This document shows, piece by piece, positions 27,481 through 36,666 of a DNA stretch of 64,000 nt; the stretch's first letter is position 1, and each line of letters opens with the position of its first letter. The stretch covers positions 62,001-126,000 of the forward strand of contig NZ_NWSX01000005.1 in the NCBI RefSeq assembly GCF_002531825.1, written 5' to 3'. Under the pieces are notes generated by a model, which was not told where the DNA came from, ran no database searches, and saw only the letters and a list, made by a program, of their open reading frames with translations. The stretch comes from Rhizobium sp. J15 (lineage in GTDB: Bacteria; Pseudomonadota; Alphaproteobacteria; Rhizobiales; Rhizobiaceae). Position numbers and translations under genes: made by a program.

Positions 27481-28407
27481 TTACCCGGCGCTCGAGCCGT
27501 TGGCCGTGAGATAGACGGCGTAGAGCGACGTGGTTGCGGTGATGAAGAGGCGGTTTAATTTCTCTCCGCCGAAGGCGAGGTTGGAGACGATCTCGGGAAT
27601 GTGGATCTTGCCGAGCAGGGTGCCATCCGGATCATAGCAGTGCACGCCATCGCCGGCGCTCGTCCATATCCTGCCTTTTCGATCCACTCGAAAACCGTCG
27701 AAAAAGCCCGCGGTGCATTCGGCGAAAACGCCGAGATCGGTGAGATTTCCATCGTCGGACACGGCGAGCTTTCGTATATGACGCGGACCGCCGGGCAGAT
27801 GCGTTCCTCCGGTGTCGGCAACATAGAGCATCGTTTCGTCAGGCGAGAAAGCCAGGCCGTTCGGTTTCACGAAATCGGCGGTCATCCGATCGGTCGCGCC
27901 TGTCGCCGGATCGTGCCGGTAGACATGGCATCCGCCGATTTCCTCGTCGCTGTAATCGCCCTCATAGTCGTGGAGAATGCCGTAGCTCGGATCGGTGAAC
28001 CAGATGGTGCCATCGGATTTGACGGTGACGTCGTTTGGCGAATTGAGCCGTTTGCCGGCAACCCTGTCGGCCAATACGCTGACCTTGCCATTGAATTCCG
28101 TTCGGGTGACGCGGCGTGTCAGATGCTCGCAGGTGACGAGCCGGCCCTGATTGTCCACCGTGTTGCCGTTGCAATTGTTGCTGGGCGAGCGGAAGACCGA
28201 TGTATGTCCGCTGGTATCGTCGTAGCGCATCATCCGGTTGTTCGGGATATCCGAGAAAACCAGATAACGCCCCGCAGCAAACCAGGCCGGTCCCTCCAGC
28301 CAGCGGCCGCCGGTCCACAGCCGCTCGACACGCGCATGGCCGACGAAGCAGCTTTCAAAGCGCGGATCGAGAACCTCGAACCCCGTACCGTCGATTTCTC
28401 CGAACAT
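27481..28407 (-). CDS. SMP-30/gluconolactonase-family lactonase
   Basis: A 308-residue six-bladed propeller of the SMP-30/gluconolaconase/LRE family. Recognisable are the metal-site segments LEGPAWFAAG (Glu), NSPNDVTVKSDGTIWFTDPSYGI (Asn) and NGLAFSPDETMLYVADTG (Asp). It would open a sugar lactone to the aldonic acid in the cytoplasm. The ATG at 28407 has GGGAG 6 nt upstream. A near-perfect copy of the local operator lies 20 bp before the start, so it belongs to the LacI regulon and probably feeds idonate or gluconate into the neighbouring pathway. Confidence 0.86.
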   Translation of the reverse strand: MFGEIDGTGFEVLDPRFESCFVGHARVERLWTGGRWLEGPAWFAAGRYLVFSDIPNNRMMRYDDTSGHTSVFRSPSNNCNGNTVDNQGRLVTCEHLTRRVTRTEFNGKVSVLADRVAGKRLNSPNDVTVKSDGTIWFTDPSYGILHDYEGDYSDEEIGGCHVYRHDPATGATDRMTADFVKPNGLAFSPDETMLYVADTGGTHLPGGPRHIRKLAVSDDGNLTDLGVFAECTAGFFDGFRVDRKGRIWTSAGDGVHCYDPDGTLLGKIHIPEIVSNLAFGGEKLNRLFITATTSLYAVYLTANGSSAG

Positions 28408-28426
28408 GATGCTCCCTTTTCCAAAT

Positions 28427-28440
28427 TGTTATCGATACCA
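28427..28440. promoter_or_regulatory. LacI-type operator, one mismatch
   Basis: TGTTATCGATACCA, 13 of 14 positions of the palindrome TGTTATCGATAACA found perfectly at two other places in this cluster. It lies 20 bp before the lactonase start, where bound repressor would block transcription. Confidence 0.75.
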
Positions 28441-28521
28441 TTCTGTCCTGTTTTGCAGCCATCGTACAGGGGCCGACCAACTGTGGAAGGCTGCGTTCCT
28501 GCAATAATATCGATTGTGGGA

Positions 28522-28535
28522 TGATAGCGATAACT
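28522..28535. promoter_or_regulatory. degenerate LacI-type operator before the regulator gene
   Basis: TGATAGCGATAACT matches the cluster operator at 11 of 14 positions and lies 53 bp before the LacI gene start. Weak autoregulation is possible; alone it would not be convincing. Confidence 0.45.
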
Positions 28536-28587
28536 TTATCGTGTCCTGAGTTGCCCAACTCGGAAGCTGTTTTGAAAGCGGAGCCCA

Positions 28588-29655
28588 GTGAAAAACGAGG
28601 ATGAGCCTAAAGACAAACGTGTCAAGGCAGCCGACGCCCAGAAGCTGACGATGGCTGAGGTCGCCAAATATGTCGGCGTATCGGCCATGACCGTCTCGCG
28701 CGCCTTCCGGCAGGATGCGAGCGTTTCCGAAGAGACGCGGAAACGCATCATGGAAGCGGTCGATGCGCTGGGTTACGTGCTCGACCTCTCCGCCGGCAGT
28801 CTTTCCTCGAGGCGCAGCGGCTTCATCGCCGCCCTCGTGCCCTCCATCAACAATTCGAATTTCTCCGATACCGCGCGGGGGATTACCGATGCGCTGGAGA
28901 ATACCGGCCTTCAGCTTCTGCTCGGCTATACCGATTATTCGGCGGAGAAAGAGGAAAGACTGATCGAGGCGATGCTGCGCCGGCGCCCCGAAGGCATCAT
29001 CCTCACCGGCGGTTCGCACACCGACCGCGCCCGGCGCATGCTCGATAAGGCCGGCATTCCGGTGGTCGAAACCTGGGAGATTCCGGAAGAGCCGATCAAC
29101 CACGTCGTCGGCTTTTCCAACAGCGAGGCGATGTCCCTGCTGGTGCGGGCGCTGGCGAACCAGGGCTATCGCAGGTTCGGCTATATCGGCGGAACGACGG
29201 CGCGCGATACGCGCGGCAGCCAGCGGCGAAGTGGGTTCCTGAAGACCGTCGAGGAACTGGGTCTGGGGCCTGGCCGGGTGATTTCCTTCGGCGTGCCGCC
29301 GATCACCATGGAACAGGGCGGCCAGGCGGTCGTCAGCCTCCTGGAGCGCTGGCCGGACACGGAAGTCGTTCTCTGCGTCTCCGACCTTTCCGCCTTCGGC
29401 GCGATCATGGAATGCAAGCGCAGGGGGATGAACGTACCGGGCGATATCGCCATAGCAGGCTTCGGCGACTACGAGATCTCGTCGATCTGTCATCCCAGCA
29501 TCACCACCATCAATGTCGACTGTTATGGCATCGGCCGCCAGGCCGCCGTGCGCCTGCTGGATGCAGTGCATGGCGGTGGCTCGACGGGCGACGAGATCAC
29601 CTTGACCGGTTACAGGGTCGTGCTGCGCGAAAGCACGAACCGCGGCGGCGCATAG
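28588..29655 (+). CDS. LacI-family regulator of the sugar-acid cluster (IdnR/GntR-like)
   Basis: A 355-residue regulator. The N-terminal helix-turn-helix is MAEVAKYVGVSAMTVSRAFRQ, followed by the hinge helix (AGSLSSRRSGFIAALVPSINNSNF) and a periplasmic-binding-type effector domain with GFSNSEAM and IAIAGFGDYEISSICHPSITTI. The GTG at 28588 is the longest reasonable start; about 18 residues precede the helix-turn-helix. The family resembles GntR/IdnR of Escherichia coli, which respond to gluconate or idonate pathway intermediates. The ATCGAT-centred palindromes at the surrounding genes fit a LacI-family site. Confidence 0.88.
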   Translation: MKNEDEPKDKRVKAADAQKLTMAEVAKYVGVSAMTVSRAFRQDASVSEETRKRIMEAVDALGYVLDLSAGSLSSRRSGFIAALVPSINNSNFSDTARGITDALENTGLQLLLGYTDYSAEKEERLIEAMLRRRPEGIILTGGSHTDRARRMLDKAGIPVVETWEIPEEPINHVVGFSNSEAMSLLVRALANQGYRRFGYIGGTTARDTRGSQRRSGFLKTVEELGLGPGRVISFGVPPITMEQGGQAVVSLLERWPDTEVVLCVSDLSAFGAIMECKRRGMNVPGDIAIAGFGDYEISSICHPSITTINVDCYGIGRQAAVRLLDAVHGGGSTGDEITLTGYRVVLRESTNRGGA

Positions 29656-29667
29656 CCGGCGGCGACG

Positions 29668-30699
29668 TCAGAAGGCAATCAGCACCTTCATCGACTTGCT
29701 GCGATCGCTTGCCAGTTCGAAGGCGGCGACGGCCTCGTCGATCCCGAAGACACCTGTCAGCAGCGGCTTCAGATCGACACGGCGCGCATTGATCAGTTCG
29801 ACGGCAAGCGCGAACTCCTCGTGGAAACGAAATGTCCCGCGCATCTCGATTTCCTTGGCGACGATCATGTTCTGCGGAATGGAGACATCGCCGCCAAGGC
29901 CGAGCTGCACGAGAACGGCGCGGGGCCTCAGCACCTCCAGTCCGGCGCGCACCGCCCTTTCGTTGCCCGATGCCTCGAACATGACGTCGAAATATCCCTT
30001 GTCGGCGCCGTAGGCGGCAAGGTCGGCGGCATTTGTGGCGACGTTGATCGTGCGATCGGCGCCGCTGGTGCGGGCGAGGGCGAGAACGCTGTCGGTCACG
30101 TCGGTCGCGACGATCTCGCGGGCGCCGAGAACGCGCGCCGCAACGATCGCCAGCATGCCGATCGGGCCGCAGCCGGTGACGAGCACCCGCTTGCCCAGCA
30201 GCGATCCGGCGCGGCTTGCCGCATGCAGCGTCACCGCGAAGGGTTCGGCGAAAGCGGCCTCATGAATGGAGATGCCCTCAGTGACCTTGTGGCATTGCCA
30301 CCGCTCCGCCACCAGCCGCTGGCGAAAGCCACCCTGAATATGCGGCATCGGCATGGCGCTGCCGTAAAAGCGCATGTTGAGGCAATGGTTCTGCTGGCCC
30401 TTCAGGCAATATTGGCATTGGTTGCACGGTCGGCTCGGGGAAACCGCCACGCGGTCTCCGACCGCAAGGTCGCTCACACCGGCGCCCAGCGCCTTAACCG
30501 TGCCGGCGATCTCGTGGCCGAGGATCATCGGTTCGCGCAGGCGAACGGTGCCGAAGCCGCCATGATTGTAATAATGCAGGTCGGAACCGCAGATGCCGCC
30601 GGCTTCGATTGATATCTCCACCTGCCCAGCGCCCGCGACCTCCGGCTCGCGCTCTTCGACCCTGAGATCCTTGGCGGCGTGAATGACGATGGCTTTCAT
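29668..30699 (-). CDS. idnD: zinc-dependent L-idonate 5-dehydrogenase-like enzyme
   Basis: A 343-residue medium-chain dehydrogenase, the same length as E. coli IdnD, which interconverts L-idonate and 5-keto-D-gluconate. Catalytic zinc ligands are Cys37, His62 and Glu63 (GICGSDLHYYNHGG, GHEIAG); four structural cysteines are at 92, 95, 98 and 106; the cofactor motif is VTGCGPIGMLA. The YYNHGGFGTVRLREPMILGHE segment is typical of IdnD. The ATG at 30699 starts the family homology. It lies 10 bp after the hydroxyacid dehydrogenase gene on the same strand. A related sugar-alcohol specificity cannot be excluded. Confidence 0.83.
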   Translation of the reverse strand: MKAIVIHAAKDLRVEEREPEVAGAGQVEISIEAGGICGSDLHYYNHGGFGTVRLREPMILGHEIAGTVKALGAGVSDLAVGDRVAVSPSRPCNQCQYCLKGQQNHCLNMRFYGSAMPMPHIQGGFRQRLVAERWQCHKVTEGISIHEAAFAEPFAVTLHAASRAGSLLGKRVLVTGCGPIGMLAIVAARVLGAREIVATDVTDSVLALARTSGADRTINVATNAADLAAYGADKGYFDVMFEASGNERAVRAGLEVLRPRAVLVQLGLGGDVSIPQNMIVAKEIEMRGTFRFHEEFALAVELINARRVDLKPLLTGVFGIDEAVAAFELASDRSKSMKVLIAF

Positions 30700-30709
30700 A
30701 TCGGGATCC

Positions 30710-31651
30710 TCACACGACGGGAGTCGGAAGCGCACGACCGGCAAAATGCGCGGCGAGATTGTCTCTGACCAGTTTGCCCATGGCCTTGCGGGTCTCGATG
30801 GTGCCGGAGCCGTGGTGGGGCTGCAGCACGACATTCGGCAGCGTCAGGAAACGTGCATCGATCTTGGGCTCGTTCAGGAAGACGTCAAGACCCGCAGCCT
30901 GAATGGTGCGGTTTTGAAGCGCCGTGATCAGCGCCTCTTCGTCCACTGTCGTCCCGCGCGAAACATTGATCAGCATGCCGTTAGGGCCGAGTGCCTTCAG
31001 CACGGGCGCGTTGATGATCTTCAGGGTCGCCTCCCCTCCGGGGACGATGACGATCAGGAAGTCCGCCCAGTCGGCAAGCGCGATCAAATCGGGCTGATAG
31101 GCGTAGGCGACGTCCTTGTGTTCGTTGCGGGTGAAATAGGCGATATCGCAGCCGAAAGCGGCCGCCCGTTTGGCGATCGCCTTGCCGATCCGCCCCATGC
31201 CGACGAGCCCGACCTTCTTGCCGGCGACGCGCGTCACCAGCGGCATCGGAACATTGCCCCACTGGCCGGTGCGCACGAAGGCATCGGCCTGCGGAATCTG
31301 CCGCGCCGTGGCAAGCAGCAGGCCGATGGCGATATCGGCGACGTCTTCGGTCAGTACGTCAGGGGTATTGGTGACGCGAATGCCGTTGGCGCGGGCATAG
31401 GAGAGGTCTATGGCGTCGGTGCCGACGCCGTAGCAGGAGACGATCTCCAGCTTCGGCAGCTGCTTCATCAGCTCGGCGGACGCGCCGAGTTCGCCACGCG
31501 TCGCGATAGCGCGGATATTGCCGCCGACCCTTGCGATCAGTTCCTGGCGATCGGCCGCTTCCCACAGGCGATGGATGCGATACTTCGCCTCCAGATCCAC
31601 CATGTCCCATTCCGGATAGGCTCCGGCCATCAAGATTTCTACCTCAGGCAT
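30710..31651 (-). CDS. D-isomer-specific 2-hydroxyacid dehydrogenase (GhrB-like)
   Basis: A 313-residue NAD(P)-dependent dehydrogenase with VGLVGMGRIGKAIAKRAAAFG as nucleotide-binding site, active-site Arg in INVSRGTTVDEEAL, and the His in LQPHHGSGT. Such enzymes reduce hydroxypyruvate, glyoxylate or 2-keto-gluconate. In this cluster a 2-keto-gluconate or related keto-aldonate reductase is likely. The ATG at 31651 has GGAG 8 nt upstream. The first gene of the leftward operon, with the perfect operator 33 bp before the start. Confidence 0.85.
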   Translation of the reverse strand: MPEVEILMAGAYPEWDMVDLEAKYRIHRLWEAADRQELIARVGGNIRAIATRGELGASAELMKQLPKLEIVSCYGVGTDAIDLSYARANGIRVTNTPDVLTEDVADIAIGLLLATARQIPQADAFVRTGQWGNVPMPLVTRVAGKKVGLVGMGRIGKAIAKRAAAFGCDIAYFTRNEHKDVAYAYQPDLIALADWADFLIVIVPGGEATLKIINAPVLKALGPNGMLINVSRGTTVDEEALITALQNRTIQAAGLDVFLNEPKIDARFLTLPNVVLQPHHGSGTIETRKAMGKLVRDNLAAHFAGRALPTPVV

Positions 31652-31677
31652 TCCGTCTCCATCCCGCATTTTGGCAG

Positions 31678-31704
31678 TTGATTATGTTATCGATAACATA
31701 TAAT
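31678..31704 (+). promoter_or_regulatory. candidate promoter of the rightward idn-like operon
   Basis: TATAAT at 31699-31704 with TTGATT at 31678-31683, 15 bp apart (a little short). The perfect operator lies between and over these elements, so a bound repressor would exclude RNA polymerase. Confidence 0.5.
31685..31698. promoter_or_regulatory. perfect LacI-type operator in the divergent promoter region
   Basis: TGTTATCGATAACA, a perfect palindrome that extends to 18 bp (31683-31700). It lies between the leftward dehydrogenase operon (start 31651) and the rightward enzyme operon (start 31788) and can control both. Confidence 0.85.
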
Positions 31705-31787
31705 TCGAGAAAGGGATGTCAAGTAAGTTTCACCCGGGCGCGGCAGCATAAGCCGCCGTCCGCAGCGAGACTGGAGGAGTTATCTGC

Positions 31788-32552
31788 ATGAAGAACCTGT
31801 TTGATCTGACCGGGCGGCTTGCCCTGATCACCGGCTCGAGCCAGGGGATCGGTTATGCGCTGGCCGAGGGTCTGGCGCAGCATGGCGCCGAGGTCGTCAT
31901 CAACGGCCGCACGCCCGAAACCGTGCAGCGCGCCGTCGAAAGCCTCAAGGCTCAGGGCCTGTCGGCTCATGCAGCCATCTTCGACGTGACCAGCAAGGAC
32001 GCCGCCGCACAGGGGATCGCCGCGATCGAAGCCGATATCGGGCCGCTCGACATCTTGATCAACAATGCCGGCATGCAGTTTCGCACGCCGCTGGAGGATT
32101 TCCCGGCGGACAAATGGGAACTGCTGCTCACCACCAATATTTCGAGCGTCTTTTACGTTGGCCAGGCGGCGGCCAAGGTCATGATCGCCCGCGGTCAGGG
32201 CAAGATCATCAACATCGCCTCCGTTCAAAGCGAGCTCGCCCGTCCCGGCATCGCCCCCTATACGGCGACCAAGGGCGCGGTGCGCAATCTGACGCGCGGC
32301 ATGTGCGCTGACTGGGCCAAGCACGGCCTGCAGATCAACGCGATTGCGCCGGGTTATTTCAAGACGCCGCTCAATCAGGCGCTCGTCGACAATCCCGAAT
32401 TCTCTTCCTGGCTCGAAAAGCGCACGCCGGCCGGGCGCTGGGGCAATGTCGAGGAGCTGGTCGGCGCTGCCGTCTTCCTGTCGGGGCGTGGCTCGTCCTT
32501 CATCAACGGCCACACGCTCTATGTTGACGGCGGCATCACGACCTGCCTCTAG
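31788..32552 (+). CDS. idnO: short-chain dehydrogenase, gluconate 5-dehydrogenase/5-ketogluconate reductase-like
   Basis: A 254-residue SDR, the same length as E. coli IdnO, which reduces 5-keto-D-gluconate to D-gluconate. The cofactor motif is ITGSSQGIGYALAEGLA, followed by NNAG, the catalytic Ser (ASVQSE) and Y-x-x-x-K in APYTATKGAV; the N-terminus MKNLFDLTGRLALITGSSQGIG is typical. A consensus-like GGAGGAG-type site precedes the ATG. It starts the rightward operon and is followed 14 bp later by the gluconokinase gene, as expected for this pathway. Confidence 0.88.
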   Translation: MKNLFDLTGRLALITGSSQGIGYALAEGLAQHGAEVVINGRTPETVQRAVESLKAQGLSAHAAIFDVTSKDAAAQGIAAIEADIGPLDILINNAGMQFRTPLEDFPADKWELLLTTNISSVFYVGQAAAKVMIARGQGKIINIASVQSELARPGIAPYTATKGAVRNLTRGMCADWAKHGLQINAIAPGYFKTPLNQALVDNPEFSSWLEKRTPAGRWGNVEELVGAAVFLSGRGSSFINGHTLYVDGGITTCL

Positions 32553-32565
32553 GGGAGGTGAGACG

Positions 32566-33120
32566 ATGGACCTTGAAAGAAAGGCGCCGCCTCTGGCCAT
32601 TATCGTCATGGGCGTGAGCGGCTGTGGCAAATCCTCGGTCGGAGAGCGTATCGCCGGGCAATACGGGCTGCCGTTTCTGGAAGGCGACCAGCTTCATCCC
32701 GCTCGCAATGTCGCGAAGATGGCTGAGGGCATACCGCTCACCGACGGCGACCGCCTGCCCTGGCTCGACCGGATCGGCGAGGAGATAAAGACCGCGCAAA
32801 AGGCGTCGCAGGGATTGGTAATTTCGTGCTCGGCGCTGAAGCGAAGCTATCGCGACAGGCTGAGGCAGGCGGCAGGCGGGAGCCTGGCCTTCGTTTTCCT
32901 CGAGGGAACGCGCGATCTGCTGCTGTCGAGGATGCAGGCCCGTCAGGGCCACTTCATGCCGGCCTCGCTGCTCGACAGCCAGCTGCAGACGCTGGAGCCG
33001 CCGACCGGTGAACCCGGTGTCGTGACGGTGACGATCGATATGGCTTTGGATGATATGGTGGCGCTGGCTTGTGAGGAGCTGAGAGGCGTCGCCGTCAAGG
33101 GAGGATTTCATGCAGGATGA
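32566..33120 (+). CDS. idnK: gluconokinase
   Basis: A 184-residue kinase that phosphorylates D-gluconate to 6-phosphogluconate, the entry point of the Entner-Doudoroff and pentose phosphate pathways. It has the P-loop GVSGCGKSSVG (about 15-25), FLEGDQLHPARNVAKMAEGIPLTDGDRLPWL and SCSALKRSYRDRLR, all typical of the GntK/IdnK family, plus the GHFMPASLLDSQLQTLEPP block. The ATG at 32566 has GGGGAGG 7 nt upstream. Its last 11 bases overlap the next gene. GntK versus IdnK naming is by context only. Confidence 0.92.
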   Translation: MDLERKAPPLAIIVMGVSGCGKSSVGERIAGQYGLPFLEGDQLHPARNVAKMAEGIPLTDGDRLPWLDRIGEEIKTAQKASQGLVISCSALKRSYRDRLRQAAGGSLAFVFLEGTRDLLLSRMQARQGHFMPASLLDSQLQTLEPPTGEPGVVTVTIDMALDDMVALACEELRGVAVKGGFHAG

Positions 33121-34003
33121 TTACAGAGCAGATGTCGCCGTCATCGGTGCGGGCATCATGGGCACGGCGATTATCACGCGCCTGATCGAGACCAGGCACA
33201 AAGTTACCGTCTTCGATCTCGATGCCGAAAAGGTCGCGGCGCTGGAAGCCAAGGGGGCTCGCGCGGCTGCTTCCGTGGAGGCGGCGGTCTCGGCCTCGCA
33301 ATTCTGCGTGCTTAGTCTCAATCACGCCAGCATCGTCCGCGCCGTGGTTTTCGGCGAGAAGGGTGTCGCGGCGGCGGCAAATGCCGACAAGCTGCTGATC
33401 GACATGTCCTCCATCGATCCCGCCGAGACGGCCGACATGGCAACGCGCCTGCGGAAGGAAACGGGGATGGCGTGGGTGGATTGCCCGCTTTCCGGCGGCG
33501 TGCCCGGCGCGCTCGGCGGAAAGCTGACCATCATGGCCGGCGGCAGCGCGGAGGATTTCGAACGGGCGCGCGTGGTGATGCGGCATCTTGCCGCCAATTA
33601 CACGCTGATGGGCGCATCCGGCGCCGGGCAAACCACGAAGCTGATCAATCAGCTGTTTTGCGCCGTGCTGTTTCAGGCGGTCGCGGAAGCGGTCAAGCTC
33701 GCCGAAGCCGGCGGCGTCGATCCCTCGGCAATTCCGGCCGCCCTTGCCGGCGGCAGGGCGGACAGCCGGATTTTGCAGGAATTCATGGCGAAATTCGCCG
33801 CCCGCGATTTCTCGCCCACCGGCAGGATCGACAATATGCTGAAGGATCTGGATTCGCTTCAGGCCTTCTCGCTGAAGACGAAGACGCCGCTGCCGATGAC
33901 GGGCGCGGTGGTCGAAATCCATCGCCTGCTCTGCGCCGCCGGCCTTGGGCCGAAAGACTCCGCCGAGATGATGCGCCTTCTCGATGGATTTCGCGCCGGC
34001 TGA
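33110..34003 (+). CDS. beta-hydroxyacid dehydrogenase (6-phosphogluconate dehydrogenase-like superfamily)
   Basis: A 297-residue NAD(P)-dependent dehydrogenase of the 3-hydroxyisobutyrate/tartronate-semialdehyde reductase group. It has the N-terminal VIGAGIMGTAIITRL, the substrate loop DCPLSGGVPGALGGKLTIM, and the catalytic Lys in GAGQTTKLINQ. The exact substrate is not visible; a 4-carbon or 6-carbon hydroxy acid from sugar-acid breakdown is likely. It overlaps the gluconokinase gene by 11 bp, so it is translated with it. Confidence 0.85.
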   Translation: MQDDYRADVAVIGAGIMGTAIITRLIETRHKVTVFDLDAEKVAALEAKGARAAASVEAAVSASQFCVLSLNHASIVRAVVFGEKGVAAAANADKLLIDMSSIDPAETADMATRLRKETGMAWVDCPLSGGVPGALGGKLTIMAGGSAEDFERARVVMRHLAANYTLMGASGAGQTTKLINQLFCAVLFQAVAEAVKLAEAGGVDPSAIPAALAGGRADSRILQEFMAKFAARDFSPTGRIDNMLKDLDSLQAFSLKTKTPLPMTGAVVEIHRLLCAAGLGPKDSAEMMRLLDGFRAG

Positions 34004-34039
34004 CGCCATCATCAGATGTTCGAGATTGTCACTTTCCGC

Positions 34040-34068
34040 TTGACTACTCGGGAATGTTATCGATAACA
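34040..34068 (+). promoter_or_regulatory. promoter and perfect LacI-type operator of the transporter operon
   Basis: The perfect operator TGTTATCGATAACA occupies 34055-34068, 41 bp before the ATPase start. TTGACT at 34040-34045 fits a -35 box; the -10 (GATAAC or ATAACA) would lie inside the operator. Confidence 0.75.
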
Positions 34069-34108
34069 TCATTCTACGACGACAGCTGCAGCTTTGGGAG
34101 GAGCCACA

Positions 34109-35605
34109 GTGGAAGCCAAGAGACTGCTGGAGTTCCAATCGATCACCAAGAGCTTCGGCGGCACGCAGGCACTGCGTGACGTATCGATCGATCTGCGCGA
34201 GGGAGAGATCCTTGCGCTGCTCGGCGAAAACGGCGCCGGGAAATCGACGCTGATCAAGACCCTTGCCGGCATCTATAAGCCGGATGCCGGCGACATTCTC
34301 TTTCGCGGCCACAGCTACCACCATCGTCCGCCGAAGCCGAACGAGCGGCAACCGGTCGCCTTCATCCATCAGGATCTCGGTCTGATCGAGTGGATGACGG
34401 TCGGCGAGAACATGGGCCTGTCGCAGGGCTTCTCGATGCGCGGCGGCCTGATCGACTGGAGGAAGACGCAGGCCCGCGCCAAGGAAGCCTTGAAGCTCGT
34501 CGGCTGCGATTTCGATCCCACGACTCGGGTGTCGGCGCTGTCGCGCACGGAGAAATCGCTCGTCGCCATCGCCCGCGCGCTAGCCGTCGAAGCCGACGTT
34601 CTCGTCCTCGACGAGCCGACGGCGAGCCTGCCTGCCGACGAAGTCGACCGGCTGTTCGATGCGATCCGCCCTCTGAAGGAGCGCGGTGTTGGCATGATCT
34701 ATGTCTCCCACCGGCTCGACGAAATTTTCCGCATCGCCGATCGGGTCGCTGTCCTGCGCGACGGGCGCATGGTGGGGCAGAAGCCCGTCAGCGAGACGAC
34801 CCCCGACGAACTGGTGTCGATGATCATCGGCCGCAGCGGCGACAGTCTCTTTTCCAAGACCGAGATCAAGCCCGGCAAGGCGATCGTCAAGGTGCGCGAT
34901 CTCGTCTGTGCCGGCACGAGCCCGATATCCTTCGATATCCGCGAGGGCGAGCTTCTCGGCCTTGCCGGATTGCGCGGCGCCGGGCAGGAGCGGATCGGCC
35001 GGGCCTTGTTCGGCTGCGAGCCCTTCGGCGGCACGGTTCTGCTGCATGACCGAGCCCCTGATCTTTCGAGCCCGCTGCGGGCAATGGCTTCAGGCATCGG
35101 ACTGATCGCCCGCGACCGGACGGAAGAGTCGGTGGCGCTCTCGCTTTCCATCCGGGAAAACACATACATCAATCCCGGCGCCGTCGGACGCGGTCTGTTT
35201 TCCTTCCTGTCTCCGCGCGGCGAGGCCGATCTTGCCCATGCGATCGGCCAATCCGTCGGCCTCAGGCCGAACGATCCGGATCTGCCGGTGGAGGCCCTGT
35301 CCGGCGGCAACCAGCAGAAAGTGGTCGTCGGCCGCTGGCTGGCGACCGGCCGCAAGCTGCTGATCGCGGAAGATCCGACCGCCGGCGTCGATATCGGCGC
35401 CCGAGCGGAAATCTACCGCCTGATCACGCAGGCGCTGGAAGCAGGTCTCGCAGTCGTCGTGGTCTCGACGGATTTCGAGGAAATCGCCCACATCTGCCAC
35501 CGCGCGCTGGTTTTCTCGCGCGGCAAAATCGTCAGCGAACTGACTGGAAGCGCTCTGACGACGGAGGCGGTCATCACCGCCGCCTCGGCATCGGAAGCCG
35601 CTTGA
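34109..35605 (+). CDS. ribose-type (CUT2) sugar ABC transporter ATPase
   Basis: A 498-residue double-cassette ATPase of the RbsA/XylG type. The first cassette has Walker A GENGAGKST and Walker B VLVLDEPTASL; its signature is the variant LSRTEKSLV. The second has the degenerate Walker A GLRGAGQERIG usual for this class and the signature LSGGNQQK. The GTG at 34109 is preceded by GGGAGGAG at 5 nt; the frame opens 15 bp earlier inside that site. It is the first gene of an ATPase-permease-binding protein operon under the LacI operator. Confidence 0.9.
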   Translation: MEAKRLLEFQSITKSFGGTQALRDVSIDLREGEILALLGENGAGKSTLIKTLAGIYKPDAGDILFRGHSYHHRPPKPNERQPVAFIHQDLGLIEWMTVGENMGLSQGFSMRGGLIDWRKTQARAKEALKLVGCDFDPTTRVSALSRTEKSLVAIARALAVEADVLVLDEPTASLPADEVDRLFDAIRPLKERGVGMIYVSHRLDEIFRIADRVAVLRDGRMVGQKPVSETTPDELVSMIIGRSGDSLFSKTEIKPGKAIVKVRDLVCAGTSPISFDIREGELLGLAGLRGAGQERIGRALFGCEPFGGTVLLHDRAPDLSSPLRAMASGIGLIARDRTEESVALSLSIRENTYINPGAVGRGLFSFLSPRGEADLAHAIGQSVGLRPNDPDLPVEALSGGNQQKVVVGRWLATGRKLLIAEDPTAGVDIGARAEIYRLITQALEAGLAVVVVSTDFEEIAHICHRALVFSRGKIVSELTGSALTTEAVITAASASEAA

Positions 35606-35623
35606 GCCATCGGGAGAACAGCC

Positions 35624-36664
35624 ATGCAATCCATTGAATCCACCGCGCTGGAGCCGACCAAGAGCGAAATGGCCGGCCTTTCCACCGGCCAGAAGATCGG
35701 ACGCCTGATCCCGGTTTACGGGCTGGTGATCCTGACCCTCGGCCTGATCCTGCTCTTCTCGATCATGCTGCCGGACACGTTTCCGACCGTTTTGAACGTT
35801 CGCTCGATTGTCTCCGACAAGGCGATCATCGCGCTTCTGTCGCTCGCCGCGATGATCCCGATGGCATCGGGCCGCATCGACCTGACCGTGGGCTACGGCA
35901 TCGTGCTCTGGCACATTCTCGCCATCAGCCTGCAGACGGTCTATGGCCTGCCCTGGCCGGTCGCCGTCGTCATCGTGCTGGCACTCGGCGTTCTCACCGG
36001 CTTCATCAACGGCCTGCTGGTCGAGGTTGCCAAGATCGACAGCTTCATCGCCACGCTCGGCACCGGAACGGTTCTCTACGCGCTTGCCCTTTGGCACACC
36101 GGCGGCCGGCAGGTGGTCGGCGTGCTGCCTGAGGGTTTCTACGCGCTGAACGGCACCATGCTGTTCGGCCTGCCCATCACCGGCTTCTACGTGCTACTGA
36201 TCGCGATCTGCATGTGGATCGTGCTCGAATATCTGCCGATCGGCCGTTATCTCTACGCCATCGGCGCCAATCCCAAGGCTGCCGCCCTCAATGGCATCCC
36301 GGTCCGCAAATTCGTGATGGGCGCATTCATCACCTCGGGCCTGCTCGCCGCCCTGACGGGCGTCCTTCTCGCCTCGAAGCTGCGCATCGGCCAGGCAAGC
36401 GTCGGCCTCGAATATCTCCTTCCCGCACTCGTCGGCGCATTCCTCGGATCGACGACGATCAAGCCAGGCCGGGTAAATGTCTGGGGCACCCTGATCGGCG
36501 TCATCATCCTGGCGGTCGGGATATCGGGAATTCAGCAATTCGGCGGGTCGTTCTTCGTCGAACCGCTGTTCAATGGCGTAACCCTGCTGATCGCCATCGG
36601 CATAGCAGGCTACGCCCAGCGCAAGCGTGGGGCCGTGAGGAGGATCACGCCCGCGTCCAAATGA
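35624..36664 (+). CDS. ribose-type (CUT2) sugar ABC transporter permease
   Basis: A 346-residue inner-membrane protein with about nine to ten hydrophobic helices, of the RbsC family: MIPMASGRIDLTVGYGIVLWHI, GFINGLLVEVAKIDSFIATLGTGTVLYAL and YAIGANPKAAALNGIPVRKFV are typical, as is ALVGAFLGSTTIKPGRVNVWGTLIGV. It forms the channel of the importer. It starts 18 bp after the ATPase gene. Confidence 0.9.
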   Translation: MQSIESTALEPTKSEMAGLSTGQKIGRLIPVYGLVILTLGLILLFSIMLPDTFPTVLNVRSIVSDKAIIALLSLAAMIPMASGRIDLTVGYGIVLWHILAISLQTVYGLPWPVAVVIVLALGVLTGFINGLLVEVAKIDSFIATLGTGTVLYALALWHTGGRQVVGVLPEGFYALNGTMLFGLPITGFYVLLIAICMWIVLEYLPIGRYLYAIGANPKAAALNGIPVRKFVMGAFITSGLLAALTGVLLASKLRIGQASVGLEYLLPALVGAFLGSTTIKPGRVNVWGTLIGVIILAVGISGIQQFGGSFFVEPLFNGVTLLIAIGIAGYAQRKRGAVRRITPASK

Positions 36665-36666
36665 GG